Part shown: piece after piece, positions 54,886 through 64,000 of the stretch
Numbering within the stretch: position 1 is the stretch's first letter
Layout of the letters: every line of letters begins with the position of its first letter
Assembly (NCBI GenBank): GCA_958450325.1
Contig: OY288244.1
Span: forward strand, 35,153,424-35,217,423
Origin: Agrostemma githago
Lineage: Eukaryota; Streptophyta; Magnoliopsida; Caryophyllales; Caryophyllaceae
Length of the DNA: 64,000 nucleotides
Direction of reading: 5' to 3'
Notes under the pieces: generated by a model
The model's input: the letters and a program-made list of their open reading frames with translations, nothing else
Databases searched by the model: none
What the model was told of the DNA's origin: nothing
Translations under genes and position numbers: made by a program

Positions 54886-56236
54886 ATGTCAAAGAAAGCA
54901 GCTACCGGTTCTACCCCAGCCACTGCGAGTGCTGAGGAAATGGCGCGCTTAAAGGCAACCAACGATGCACTTTTAGAGGCTCTGAGAAATATCAACGCAC
55001 CAAAACCACCGGCAACAGACGCGGCCACCATCAGCGCTGCGATAGCACGCCTTCGTCCCAGTAAGTATGACGGGACTGGTGGGCCGTCCCAGCTAGAGAA
55101 CTGGGTGAGGGAAATGAAGAAGGTGTTTCAGACCGTAAAGTGTCCGGAGCATTTGGAGCTGAATCAAGCTACATTCTATTTGAGTGGCAAGGCCGATTTA
55201 TGGTGGAACCTTAACTACGACCAGCTTATTCCAGAGCATGAGGAAGGGGATTATGGGGAGTATGCCTTTGGGTGGAAGAGTCTCAAAGAAGCGCTGAGGA
55301 CGGAGTTCTTTCCAGAACATATCCGTAGAGCAAAAAGAGCTGAATTTGATCGTTTCACCATGACAGACGATATGACTGTCGAGGACTATTACGACAAATT
55401 TATGGAGTTGGCCGTATTCTACCGACCTCAATCTGAGTCCTGAACTTCTGGCTTCTAGCTTTGAGAGGGGTCTATCTATTAGGATCGTGGAGAAGCTACC
55501 CATGGGGGATAATGCCGATGTGAAAGATGTATACCTGAGAGCCGGGCACGTCGAGCGAATAGCCGATCGCATTAAGGAGTTGAACAGTCAGAAAGGTGAA
55601 AAGAGGAAAGCCGAGTCTGAGAGTGCCGTGCAGGGGGATGCAATGAGAGGGGGAAATAACCGATCTCAGTGGCAGAGATCCCAATACTCAGGTGGGAACC
55701 GTTATAGAGGAGGTAGTTACAACACCGGGAAGAAAGATGTTCGGCACTACAACTGTAAGTGGTGCAACTACAACCACCCCGGTAAGGACTGCAATGGGCA
55801 ACTAATAACCTGTTACCACTGCGGGAAACTGGGACACCGAGCCTACGAATGTAGGTCAAAGGGAGGGCAACAGCAGGGCAACCCTAATTCCATCCCAGTA
55901 ACAAGGTCGGAAAGTGATAACCAAGGGAATCGGTACCAGGGAAACGGGAACCGATCACAGGGGAACTGGAACCGCCCACAGGGGAGTTATTATCAAGGGT
56001 CTGGGAGCACTACCCAGTCAACTACAGGCGTTAAGCCACCTAATTCCGCTGGTGGGGCACCTGAGGGGAGTAAGAATACTGGGAAGCTCTTTGCTATGAG
56101 AAAGCAGGCTGCGGAGGAGGACACACAAGTTATCACGGGTACCTTTCTCGTTAACCTGAAACCTTCTTTTGTTCTGTTCGATTCTGGGGCAACCTATTCA
56201 TTTATAGCCTGTAACCATGTACCAAGTCTGGGGTGA
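54886..56236 (+). pseudogene. Tekay B gag and start of protease
   Basis: Starts with MSKKAATGS and a short coiled coil (ARLKATNDALLEALRN). Then comes the Gag domain (LENWVREMKKVF, FYLSGKADLWW, LKEALRTEFFPEHIRRAK) and a frameshift near 55425, after which LLASSFERGLSI continues in another frame. A CCHC zinc knuckle (CYHCGKLGHRAYEC, about 55812-55853) follows, preceded by a second Cys/His cluster, then Gly/Asn/Gln-rich linkers. The protease begins with VLFDSGATYSFIA (active-site DSG) and the frame ends at a TGA at 56234-56236. Gag would assemble the particle. The start is chosen for the standard spacing from the PBS and a native-looking N-terminus. Confidence 0.85.
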
Positions 56237-57354
56237 GTAGATTTTGAAAATATAGCTGATGATATAATCACACCCTCGGGGAAGTCGGTTAGGTGTACAA
56301 AAGTCTTTCGTAATGTGTCCTTAATAGTTGGGGGGGTTGACTTGCCAGTTAATTTAATAGAGTTTCCCCTAGATGACTTTGACATTATCTTGGGGATGGA
56401 TTGGTTGGGACGATTTAGAGCCCAAATTGATTGTAATCTTAAGAAAGTGTCGTTAAGAGGTCGAAGGGCGTTAGAGTGTCTTATAGAGGATTTGCGGTGA
56501 AGCCAACTGTGAAGATCATAGCAGCCATTACCCTGAAGACCTACCTGAAGAAGGGAAGTCCGTTATTCTTGTGCCATGTACGGGATACTCGGGCAGAGGA
56601 GTTGTCTTCTTATTCGATCCCTGTAGTGAGCGAGTTTGGGGACGTATTTCCGGAGGAGATCCCAGGTTTACCACCAAGACGAGAGGTCGATTTCAGTGTT
56701 GAGCTGAAGCCAGGGACGGGGCTGATCTCTAAGGCACCGTACCGTATGGGGCCTAAGGAGTTGTCTGAGTTGAAGAAGCAGCTAGAGGAATTGATGGATA
56801 AGGGGTATATCAGACCTAGTGTATCGCCATGGGGTGCTCCTGTTTTGTTTGTGCAGAAGAAGGATAAGAGCATGAGATTGTGTATTGACTACAGGGAGCT
56901 GAATAATGTCACTGTGAAGAACCGGTACCCTTTGCCTCGTATTGATAATTTATTCGATCAACTGAGTGGGGCTGGTATATTTTCAAAGATTGATTTGAGG
57001 TCCGGTTATCACCAATTGAGGGTCAAGAATGAAGATATTCCTAAAACCGCATTCAGAACTCGGTATGGCCACTATGAATTCGTGGTGATGCCGTTTGGTC
57101 TCACAAATGCTCCTGCTGTCTTCATAGATTTGATGAAACTAATTTTTTGTCCCTACTTTGACAAGTTCGTAGTGGTGTTTATCGATGATATCTTGGTTTA
57201 TTCAAGGAACCGGGAGGAGCATGCAGAGCATTTGAGGATCGTATTGCAATTACTTCGAGACAACCAGTTGTACGCTAAGCTATCAAAGTGCGAGTTCTGG
57301 TTGGAGAAGGTCACATTCTTGGGACACGTGATTTCGAAAGAGTGTGTACACTGA
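56237..57354 (+). pseudogene. Tekay B protease end and reverse transcriptase
   Basis: After the TGA the same frame continues the protease (SLIVGGVDLPVNLIEFPLDD, FDIILGMDWLG), and a frameshift near 56465 leads into the reverse transcriptase frame. That frame shows FGDVFPEEIPGLPP, ISKAPYRM, GYIRPSVSPWGAPVLFV, LCIDYRELN, FSKIDLRSGYHQ, MPFGLTNAPAVF and the catalytic VVVFIDDILVYSR. It ends abruptly after HVISKE, where a 272-bp deletion relative to A (39219-39490) removes the connection and RNase H start and shifts the frame. Confidence 0.87.
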
Positions 57355-59011
57355 TGCATCGAAAAATGGGTTGGGTTGTGTACTAATGCAGAATGGTAAA
57401 GTCATTGCATATGCTTCACGTCAACTGAAGACTTACGAAGAGAACTATCCAACTCATGATCTAGAACTTGGGGCAGTGGTGTTTGCTCTGAAAATATGGA
57501 GACATTATCTGTATGGGGCAACATTCAAGGTATTTTCAGACCACAAGAGCTTGAAATACATCTACACACAGAAGGAACTGAATATGTGGCAGAGGCGATG
57601 GATAGGGTTGATCGGAGATTATGATATGGAGATTTTGAACCACGAGGGAAAGGCAAACGTGGTGGCCGACGCCCTAAGCAGGAAATCGGTGCATTCTCTG
57701 TGTTTGGATATGTCCAGATTGAAGCTAAGGAATGAAGTGCAACAGATAGGGATTCATGTGATAAGGAAAGGGGAAGCAATGTCGGACTTGGCGATTCAAC
57801 CCGAGTTGTACGACGAAATACGAGAAGAGCAGTTTTTGGATCAGAAGTATGTAATGTGGCGAGCCCGCATTGAGAAAGGTGAACCCTCAAATCTCACCAT
57901 TCACCCAGACGGGAGCCTCAGGTTTAACGGGAGGTGGTGGGTACCAGAAGGAGGAGATCTAAGGAGGAAAATCATGACCGAGGCGCATTGTAGTCCTTAC
58001 TCGGTACATCCGGGTGGGGACAAGTTGTATAAGGATCTGAAGAAGACATTCTGGTGGGATAACATGAAGAGAGAAGTGGCCGAGTTTGTGTCCAGATGTT
58101 TGACTTGTCAGAAGGTTAAGAGTGAACACAAACGACCATAGGGTAAGCTGCAACCCTTAGAGGTACCTGAGTGGAAGTGGGACTCTATTTCTATGGATTT
58201 CATTGTAGGTTTGCCGAGAACTCAAAAAGGGAATAATATGATTTGGGTGATAGTAGATCGACTCACCAAGTCGGCTCACTTCGTACCAATGAAGGATACG
58301 TGGAGTAAGGCCGAGCTAGCAATGGCTTATAGGAGACATGTTCTGAAATTACATGGAGTACCTAGAGATATTGTGTCAGATCGTGATTCGAGGTTCATAT
58401 CAAAGTTTTGGCAGGAGCTGCAAGAATCTTTGGGTACACGATTGAAGATGAGTACTGCATTCCACCCTGCTACTGACGGTCAGACAGAACGGACCATACA
58501 GACTCTGGAAGATATGTTGCGGGCATGTGCATTGGAATTTCGAGGTTCGTGGGAGGATCGACTGGATTTGATCAAGTTCTCTTACAACCACGGCTACCAT
58601 GCTAGCATCCAGATGGCACCGTTTGAAGCTTTGTGTGGGAGGAAGTGTAGGAGCCCGGTATGTTGGGACGAGAAGGCCGACGCAGTAGTGTTGGGGCCTC
58701 ACATGATTCAGGAAATGATCGAGCAGGTACATGTAATCCGACAGAAGATGCAAGCGGCACAAGATCGTCAAAAGAGCTATGCTGATCTTCACCGCCGAGA
58801 GGTTGAGTTTTTGGTGGGTGACAAGGTCTTGCTGAAAGTGTCACCTATGAAAGGGGTTATGAGGTTCGGGAAGAAGGGCAAGTTGAGCCAAAAGTTTATT
58901 GGGCCGTATGAAATTCTGGATAGGATAGGGGAGGTGGCGTATCGGTTAGCACTTCCTCTAGCTCTCGATAAAGTTCATAATGTGTTTCATGTTTCCCAAT
59001 TGAGGAAATAG
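57344..59011 (+). pseudogene. Tekay B RNase H and integrase
   Basis: Begins at YTDASKNGLG of RNase H. Catalytic residues are seen in YTDAS, LELGAV, FSDHKS and VVADALSR. Integrase has HCSPYSVHPGG and CLTCQKVK (zinc-binding cysteines intact), then DDE residues in SMDFIVGLP, VSDRDSRF and DGQTERTI. A TAG at 58139-58141 replaces the CAG of A; a second TAG at 59009-59011 replaces the TAC of A after VSQLRK. Apart from those stops the sequence is close to identical with A. Confidence 0.87.
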
Positions 59012-59260
59012 TTGAGTGACCCGTCCCACATCATTGAACCCGAGACGATTCAGCTAGATGATTCTCTTACCTATGAGGAGGTGCCAAAGGAAATTCTAGA
59101 CCGGAAAGTTCGAAGAACTCGGGGAGGAGAAACAGCCCTTGTTAAAGTTTTGTGGTCTAATCACAATGTCGAGGAGGCCACCTGGGAAACAAAAGCGTCG
59201 ATGCGGAAACGTTTCCCTCATCTCTTCGACCAGGTAATTACTTCGGTTACGGGGACGTAA
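59012..59260 (+). pseudogene. Tekay B chromodomain
   Basis: Same frame as the integrase: LTYEEVPKEILDRKVRRTRG, LVKVLWSNHNVEEATWE, RKRFPHLFDQ. This is the C-terminal chromodomain of Tekay-clade chromoviruses. It is separated from the integrase only by the TAG at 59009-59011, and the native stop is TAA at 59258-59260. Confidence 0.82.
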
Positions 59261-59539
59261 CCTGGTCTTTAAGGAGGGTAGGATGTCATACCCGGTTATT
59301 TTCCTATATCATGTTTGCTTAGTGACTGTGTTAGTTTTGTGATAAGTGGGATTGGTTGTCACTAGTTTTATTGCGCGTATATTGTTAATCTACATGAGAC
59401 GGGTACAACAGTTAATCATGTAATGGGTTTGGTGAGGTAGTCGAGCTGTGTAGATCATTGGAGGTGCCGTTAGTCGAGAGGGGTCGTTATTGAGCGGATC
59501 CAGAACTTCGAGACGAAGTTTCTTATAAGGAGGGTAGAT
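59261..59539 (+). other. 3' untranslated region of Tekay B with two purine tracts
   Basis: Tract 1, TTTAAGGAGGGTAGGA (59267-59282), precedes TGTCATACCCGG; tract 2, ATAAGGAGGGTAGAT (59525-59539), precedes the LTR. Same layout as A. Confidence 0.65.
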
Positions 59540-61392
59540 TGTAATATCCGTGTTTTATAGTGAGTCAAACTGAGTCAGTAATTATACTAAGTCAAACCTG
59601 AGCAATCATGTAGTAAGTTTTAACCGTACGGAACAAGTTACTCGACCCAGCCCGGATTAATTAGCGTGTGACTACATGTAGTTAATTTCCAAACTACACG
59701 TAGGTAATTGATGAATGAAACCCAAGACCACATTCCCTTAATAACCTAGCATAACCCACGTTACTCTTCTTTTTAAATTCCTTTAACACCCTAGCAGAAC
59801 CCACGAAAAACACAACACAACGTAGGGCTGCCGCACAAAACAATAAAAGAAGGAGGAGAGGACCCTAGGAATCGGATCGGATCTTCGGTAGGCTAGACCT
59901 TGACTAAGCACGTCACTCGGTACGATACGCTGTCTTTTACGTTTAATTGCATGATTAGTATACATTTGTGTCGAATTATCGGAAACTAGGATCATATAGT
60001 CGGGTAACACTTGTGGTGCGTCATTGTTGTTGTTACGTAGTTGGACAGGTTATCCGTGTCATGATTTTGACCGTGTCATGCTAATTCTGTCGGGTAATGT
60101 GTCGAGTCTTAATGTCTAAATAATGATGTTGGGAATGGTATTATCGGGTTGATGTTGTTTGTCTAGTTTGGGTCAGACTATTGACATCTTTATGGTCGTG
60201 TGATAGTGTGCTGTCGTGGTATTGTCATAGCGGTAGTTGTCGTTGCGGTTCTCGTGGTATCATTGTTAGTATTTGTGACGCCGTGACGGTTTAGTGAGTT
60301 GAATTCGATTGGTGTGGTTATCGATGCATGTGAGTTGGTGATTGTTGATTTCCTTATGGTCGGTATAGTGCAGCAGTGTAGAGACCGAGGTACATCTCAG
60401 TAGCATATTGTTTTAGAGGAGTATCATCAGGTTAACGGGTGGAGTATGTTAGCAGAGATTAGAGTAGTTTATTTATACTATATTAATTTAATTAGGTTGA
60501 TTTCATTTTATGCAGTGGAAGAAGTTAGAATACGTTAGGGTATTGATTTAATTAATATCTTCTTATTAATCTAATTAGAATCGATTTCACTTTATAAATT
60601 GAATATGTTAGGTTCATTATTAATTCATGTATATACTACTTTATTAGGTTCGGATTACGTAGAAATTTCGTGGTGAATTGTACTAACGACGTGGTGGTGA
60701 CCTGCTAATTAGGTAAGGTTTTCCTTACTTGGAGTATGTTAATAATATGATGTCGTATGAGCTATGTATTTATGATATGACATTGATATGAACGGGATTG
60801 AGTAGTATAGCGAAATCCTGACCGGGAGGTCCATTGAGTAGTGTAGCGGAAATTATGGGCACAGTGAAGTGCTGAGAATATGGCGATGATATTATCGATT
60901 GGTACTGATGATGGTGTTGAGATGATTGAGACTGAATGTTTTATACTCCGTATTGGTATTTTAATGTTAGCATGTTCTAACCGTTTCCTCTGTTTAAATT
61001 GTCACCCAATTATATTGGGGGCCTGCGACGATCCAATTGACATTTCCGGTCTTTTGGGGAGCAGAGTATTGATGCAGATATGGATCCTTGATGTGTGCTT
61101 AACTTAAGGGATTTGCTGTTCGGGAAGGGAGTGCGTAACCAACATTGTCATACTCTTAGCGCGTTTCCGTCATTAATACTTAATAGACCCTTTGGTTTTA
61201 TGTAGCCGTTTTTTTTTTGTAACCGTATTTAGTTCCAAACTTGGTTTGCATCCTTTGAATAATCTATTAAACTCGGTTGTGTTTCAGTATTGTTTTGTGA
61301 TGGGACTACTGCCTCGGTTAACCCGAGATGGTAACACTCCCATTTATCCGGGAAGGCCTTGTTAAGGCTCTTGGATAAATGGGGGTGTTACA
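59540..61392 (+). repeat. Tekay B 3' LTR, intact, 1853 bp
   Basis: Starts TGTAATATCC, ends GGTGTTACA. It carries the empty sites of the three insertions found in the shared LTR. Short ORFs inside (for example 60880-61107) recur in the other copy and are not genes. Confidence 0.92.
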
Positions 61393-61397
61393 AAGAT

Positions 61398-61816
61398 TGT
61401 AATATCCGTGTTTTATAGTGAGTCAAACTGAGTCAGTAATTATACTGAGTCAAACCTAAGCAATCATGTAGTAAGTTTTAACCGTACGGACCAAGTTACT
61501 CGACCCAGCCCGGATTAATTAGCGTGTGACTACATGTAGTTAATTTCCAAACTACACGTAGGTAATTGATAAATGAAACCCAAGCCCACATTCCTATTTC
61601 TTTTTAAATTCCCTTAATAACCTTGCATAACCCACGTTACTCTTCTTTTTAAATTCCTTTAACACCCTAGCAGAACCCACGAAAAACACAGCACAACGTA
61701 GGGATGCCGCACGAAACAATAAAAGAAGGAGGAGAGGACCCTAGGAGTCGAATCGGATCTTCGGGAGGCTAGACCTTGACTAAGCACGTCACTCGGTACG
61801 ATACGCTGTCTTTTAC
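61398..61816 (+). repeat. Tekay LTR fragment, 419 bp (left flank of unit 4)
   Basis: Same 419-base fragment as 33465-33883 and 37491-37909, separated from the B 3' LTR by AAGAT. It retains the segment deleted from the intact LTRs and joins Tat leader sequence at 61817. Confidence 0.88.
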
Positions 61817-64000
61817 TAATCGAACGATTTCTCCTCGAGTCTCACCCTGGGGATCCCGATGGTAAGTCACACATCAGTTTTCCCCAGCAGAGTCGCCAAA
61901 CTGTGGACATGACATAGGTCCACCCTAACGCGGCCACGCGCGGGTTTGGGTAGGCGAATGAATCTCATGTGAGATGGTTCTCGGGTTGAAATTTAAATCG
62001 TAGTTGGAGTCGCCACCGAACTTTGTGAGAGTTCGGGCCCATTCGAACCCACTCTATAACTGGTGGACCGTGCACAAAGTACGGCCCACTTCGATACTAG
62101 AGCTTGTGGGGTTCGTCCCTTTGCATTACGATACCGATGCCGACATTATCGGGTACCGTATATCGAATGACTCTCCTGCGCCAACGGTTTCAGACATCCG
62201 GAAACCAAGATTCTGAGTAAGGGGTGAAGGTACGTGTTGGGAAGCCCACAAAGGACACCCAACCCCGCCCGCACTTTAGCGGCCTCTACTAAGATACCGT
62301 TCGAGTTTGTAATACGCGCGCTAGTGATTCGGCTGAATGTTATGCAGACAACGTTTTACGAGATGCGAAAAATGGAATAAGTTGCTACGTCGATTTAATG
62401 TATCCAAACTAACGTCAAAGTTATTTTAGCATGCGAGGTTCATTTTAGTACAATAAAATAAACGACAAAATAAAAGCGCGAAAGTAGATTACAATTACAC
62501 GGGTGGAGTACAACCCGGAAATACAATACAACAAACAAAATAGAATGATTGTGATAATAATGGGATGAATATATATTAAATGATATAAGATGCGGTGATG
62601 ATGCATGATTTTGAAAAGAATGGACACGTGATTGCCTTTACACGTGACGACCAAGGTCATAAAAATGTTTGATGATACTAACTTGACGTTTAAAAACTCA
62701 TGTTGTATTACTAAAACAACCACTCAATCGAGTCATAGGAGGGACTCGATCGAGTGACCCTGTTACAGACCCCCTGCTACGTTTTTGAGGTGCCACTCGA
62801 TCGAGTGCCCCCTGTACGGACTGCTGTTCGTTTCGAAAGGACGTTGATTTCGAAATTGCTTTTAAATTTAGATCGATAATTTGATAAGTCGCGTAAAAAT
62901 ATAGTATAATTTATACTCGACTTAATTTTCGATACTTGCGATATGTATGCTATTATTCTGAGATCGATTATCGGGAATTTAGAAAAGGCGTATTGATGTC
63001 GTTATGAACTGAATTAGGACGAAGATGATTCCCTCCGCGTCACGACACCGTTATTAATCCTTACGGATTACGTGGTGTACGATTCGGCATCAACAGGTTC
63101 CGCAATAACTCGAAAAAAGGGGGATGGAATATGTTTAACGACGAATATTCACGATCTCATCACGCCTTGAGTGTTTAGGGCGGTGCTCCTCGAAAGGGCG
63201 CCACCACTGTTACAACTCGTAAAGGGATTAGAAGGTTCTTATACGAGATTCGTCTTTAAACGTATTCGATTCCAGATCGTTTGATATTTTTATGTATGTC
63301 GGATGTTAACTAATAACAACGGTAAATTGTAATACATATGATAAATAATAATATTAACAATATTAGAAACCAAGGAAAAATAAACAAAAGAAGAAGAAGG
63401 AAGAAGACGAGAAAGACGAAGAAAAGAGAGGGAAGAAAAGGAGGAATCGGGGTTGAATCTTACACCCTCAACCTACATGCTTTGTCTTCTCGGAATATGG
63501 CTCGTCTAGTAGTGGCTTAGGTACGGGAGAGTCGAGATGATACAGGTAAGTTATGGTGGTTTAAGGTAAAAGAAGGGTTGCAAAGGGTTGTGAATGTGAT
63601 AGATGGAAAAAGTTGTAGAGGATCAAAAGTTGTGAAATGTGTTGAAAGGATGGGGTATTTATAAGAAAACACCCGGTTTAGGGTCACTTGATCGAATGGT
63701 GTAGGTGCACTCGATCGAGTGTCCGGTCTGAGGCCGGTTCGGCTGTTTTGTGGGCTCACTCGATCTAGTGGGCTTTAATCCACTCGATCGAGTGGGTTAA
63801 ACCGAGGATAGAGTTTAGGGATAAAGTTTTATCTCTAATTGAAGAGGTTTAGTAGCTTGAGTTCTGTGGACATGACGTAGGTCCACCCCAACGCGGGCAC
63901 GCGCGGGTTTGGGTAGGCGAATGAATCTCATGGTGAGATTGATCACGGGTTGAAATTTAAGTCAAAGTTGGAGTCGCCACCGAATTTTATGGGAATTCGG
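61817..64000. repeat. Macro-repeat unit 4, running off the window
   Basis: Tat PBS (61881-61898, one base changed: CAGCAGAG), Tat LTR 61902-63864 (1963 bp), second Tat LTR from 63865. It lacks the 518-bp internal duplication of units 1 and 2 and so keeps the ancestral structure. Palindromes at 62722-62805 and 63684-63796; TATA box at about 63655-63663 on the minus strand. Confidence 0.88.

Larger units (their letters stand above)
54533..59539 (+). mobile_element. Tekay-type chromovirus B, interior
   Basis: Interior with PBS, gag, protease, reverse transcriptase, RNase H, integrase and chromodomain in the standard Ty3/gypsy order, between the shared LTR and the LTR at 59540. All genes are present but broken by two frameshifts, three stops and a 272-bp deletion. 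Segment 54548-54885 is the untranslated leader. Confidence 0.9.

Overview
This window looks like a gene-poor, repeat-dense stretch of a plant nuclear genome, probably a eudicot. Nearly every recognisable feature is a plant transposable element: Tat/Ogre-Retand and Tekay-type Ty3/gypsy, Athila-like, L1-type LINE, CACTA and a Cassandra TRIM. The mix, and the resemblance of one element to the tandem-repeat-bearing Retand family described from Silene, would fit Caryophyllales, but that placement is a low-confidence inference. I found no intact host gene, tRNA gene or genuine rRNA gene.

Left half (1-~32400): one large minus-strand Tat-type element (here Tat-1) whose 3' end lies beyond position 1 and whose 5' LTR begins at 29942. 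Read on the minus strand it runs: LTR (32421-29942), primer-binding site, leader, gag (~28890-27222), protease (12520-11991), linker, reverse transcriptase with two RNase H domains (to 5148), integrase (5057-4209 and 1078-882), then an antisense ORF tail (1-273, plus strand). It is split by three insertions: an L1 LINE in integrase (~1079-4177), a non-autonomous CACTA element in pol (7045-10786, TSD CTT), and a second Tat-type element, Tat-2, between gag and protease (12526-27216, TSD CTACC). Tat-2 keeps both LTRs, PBS and PPT but no gag-pol; it carries two tandem-repeat blocks, a degraded multi-exon antisense ORF, and a solo LTR of a further Tat family (16081-19128, TSD CTATC).

Middle (29857-39028, resuming at 61817): a macro-repeat of about 4.03 kb made of the Tat-1 PBS stub, its truncated LTR, part of a second Tat LTR and a 419-bp Tekay LTR fragment. 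There are two full units, a third cut at 39028, and a fourth running off the right edge.

Right half (39029-61392): two nearly identical Tekay-type chromoviruses, A (5'-truncated) and B, in tandem and sharing the LTR between them. That LTR is itself broken by a 7.66-kb non-autonomous Athila-like element (TSD GCAGC), a 2.58-kb solo Tat LTR (TSD ATACT) and a 731-bp Cassandra TRIM with 5S rRNA-like LTRs (TSD GCGGA). The uninterrupted 3' LTR of B shows all three empty sites. Removing the insertions and one TSD copy each leaves about 1855 bp, against 1853 bp for the intact LTR.

The most interesting shared signal is regulatory. Several LTR families carry clusters of short dyad-symmetric motifs directly upstream of their TATA boxes: ACTCGATCGAGT in the Tat LTRs and TCATCCCGACCGGGATGA in the Athila LTR. 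The Tat LTRs have a second cluster about 1 kb or more downstream. All protein-coding features here are broken by stops, frameshifts, deletions or insertions, except the 722-codon pol fragment of Tekay A.
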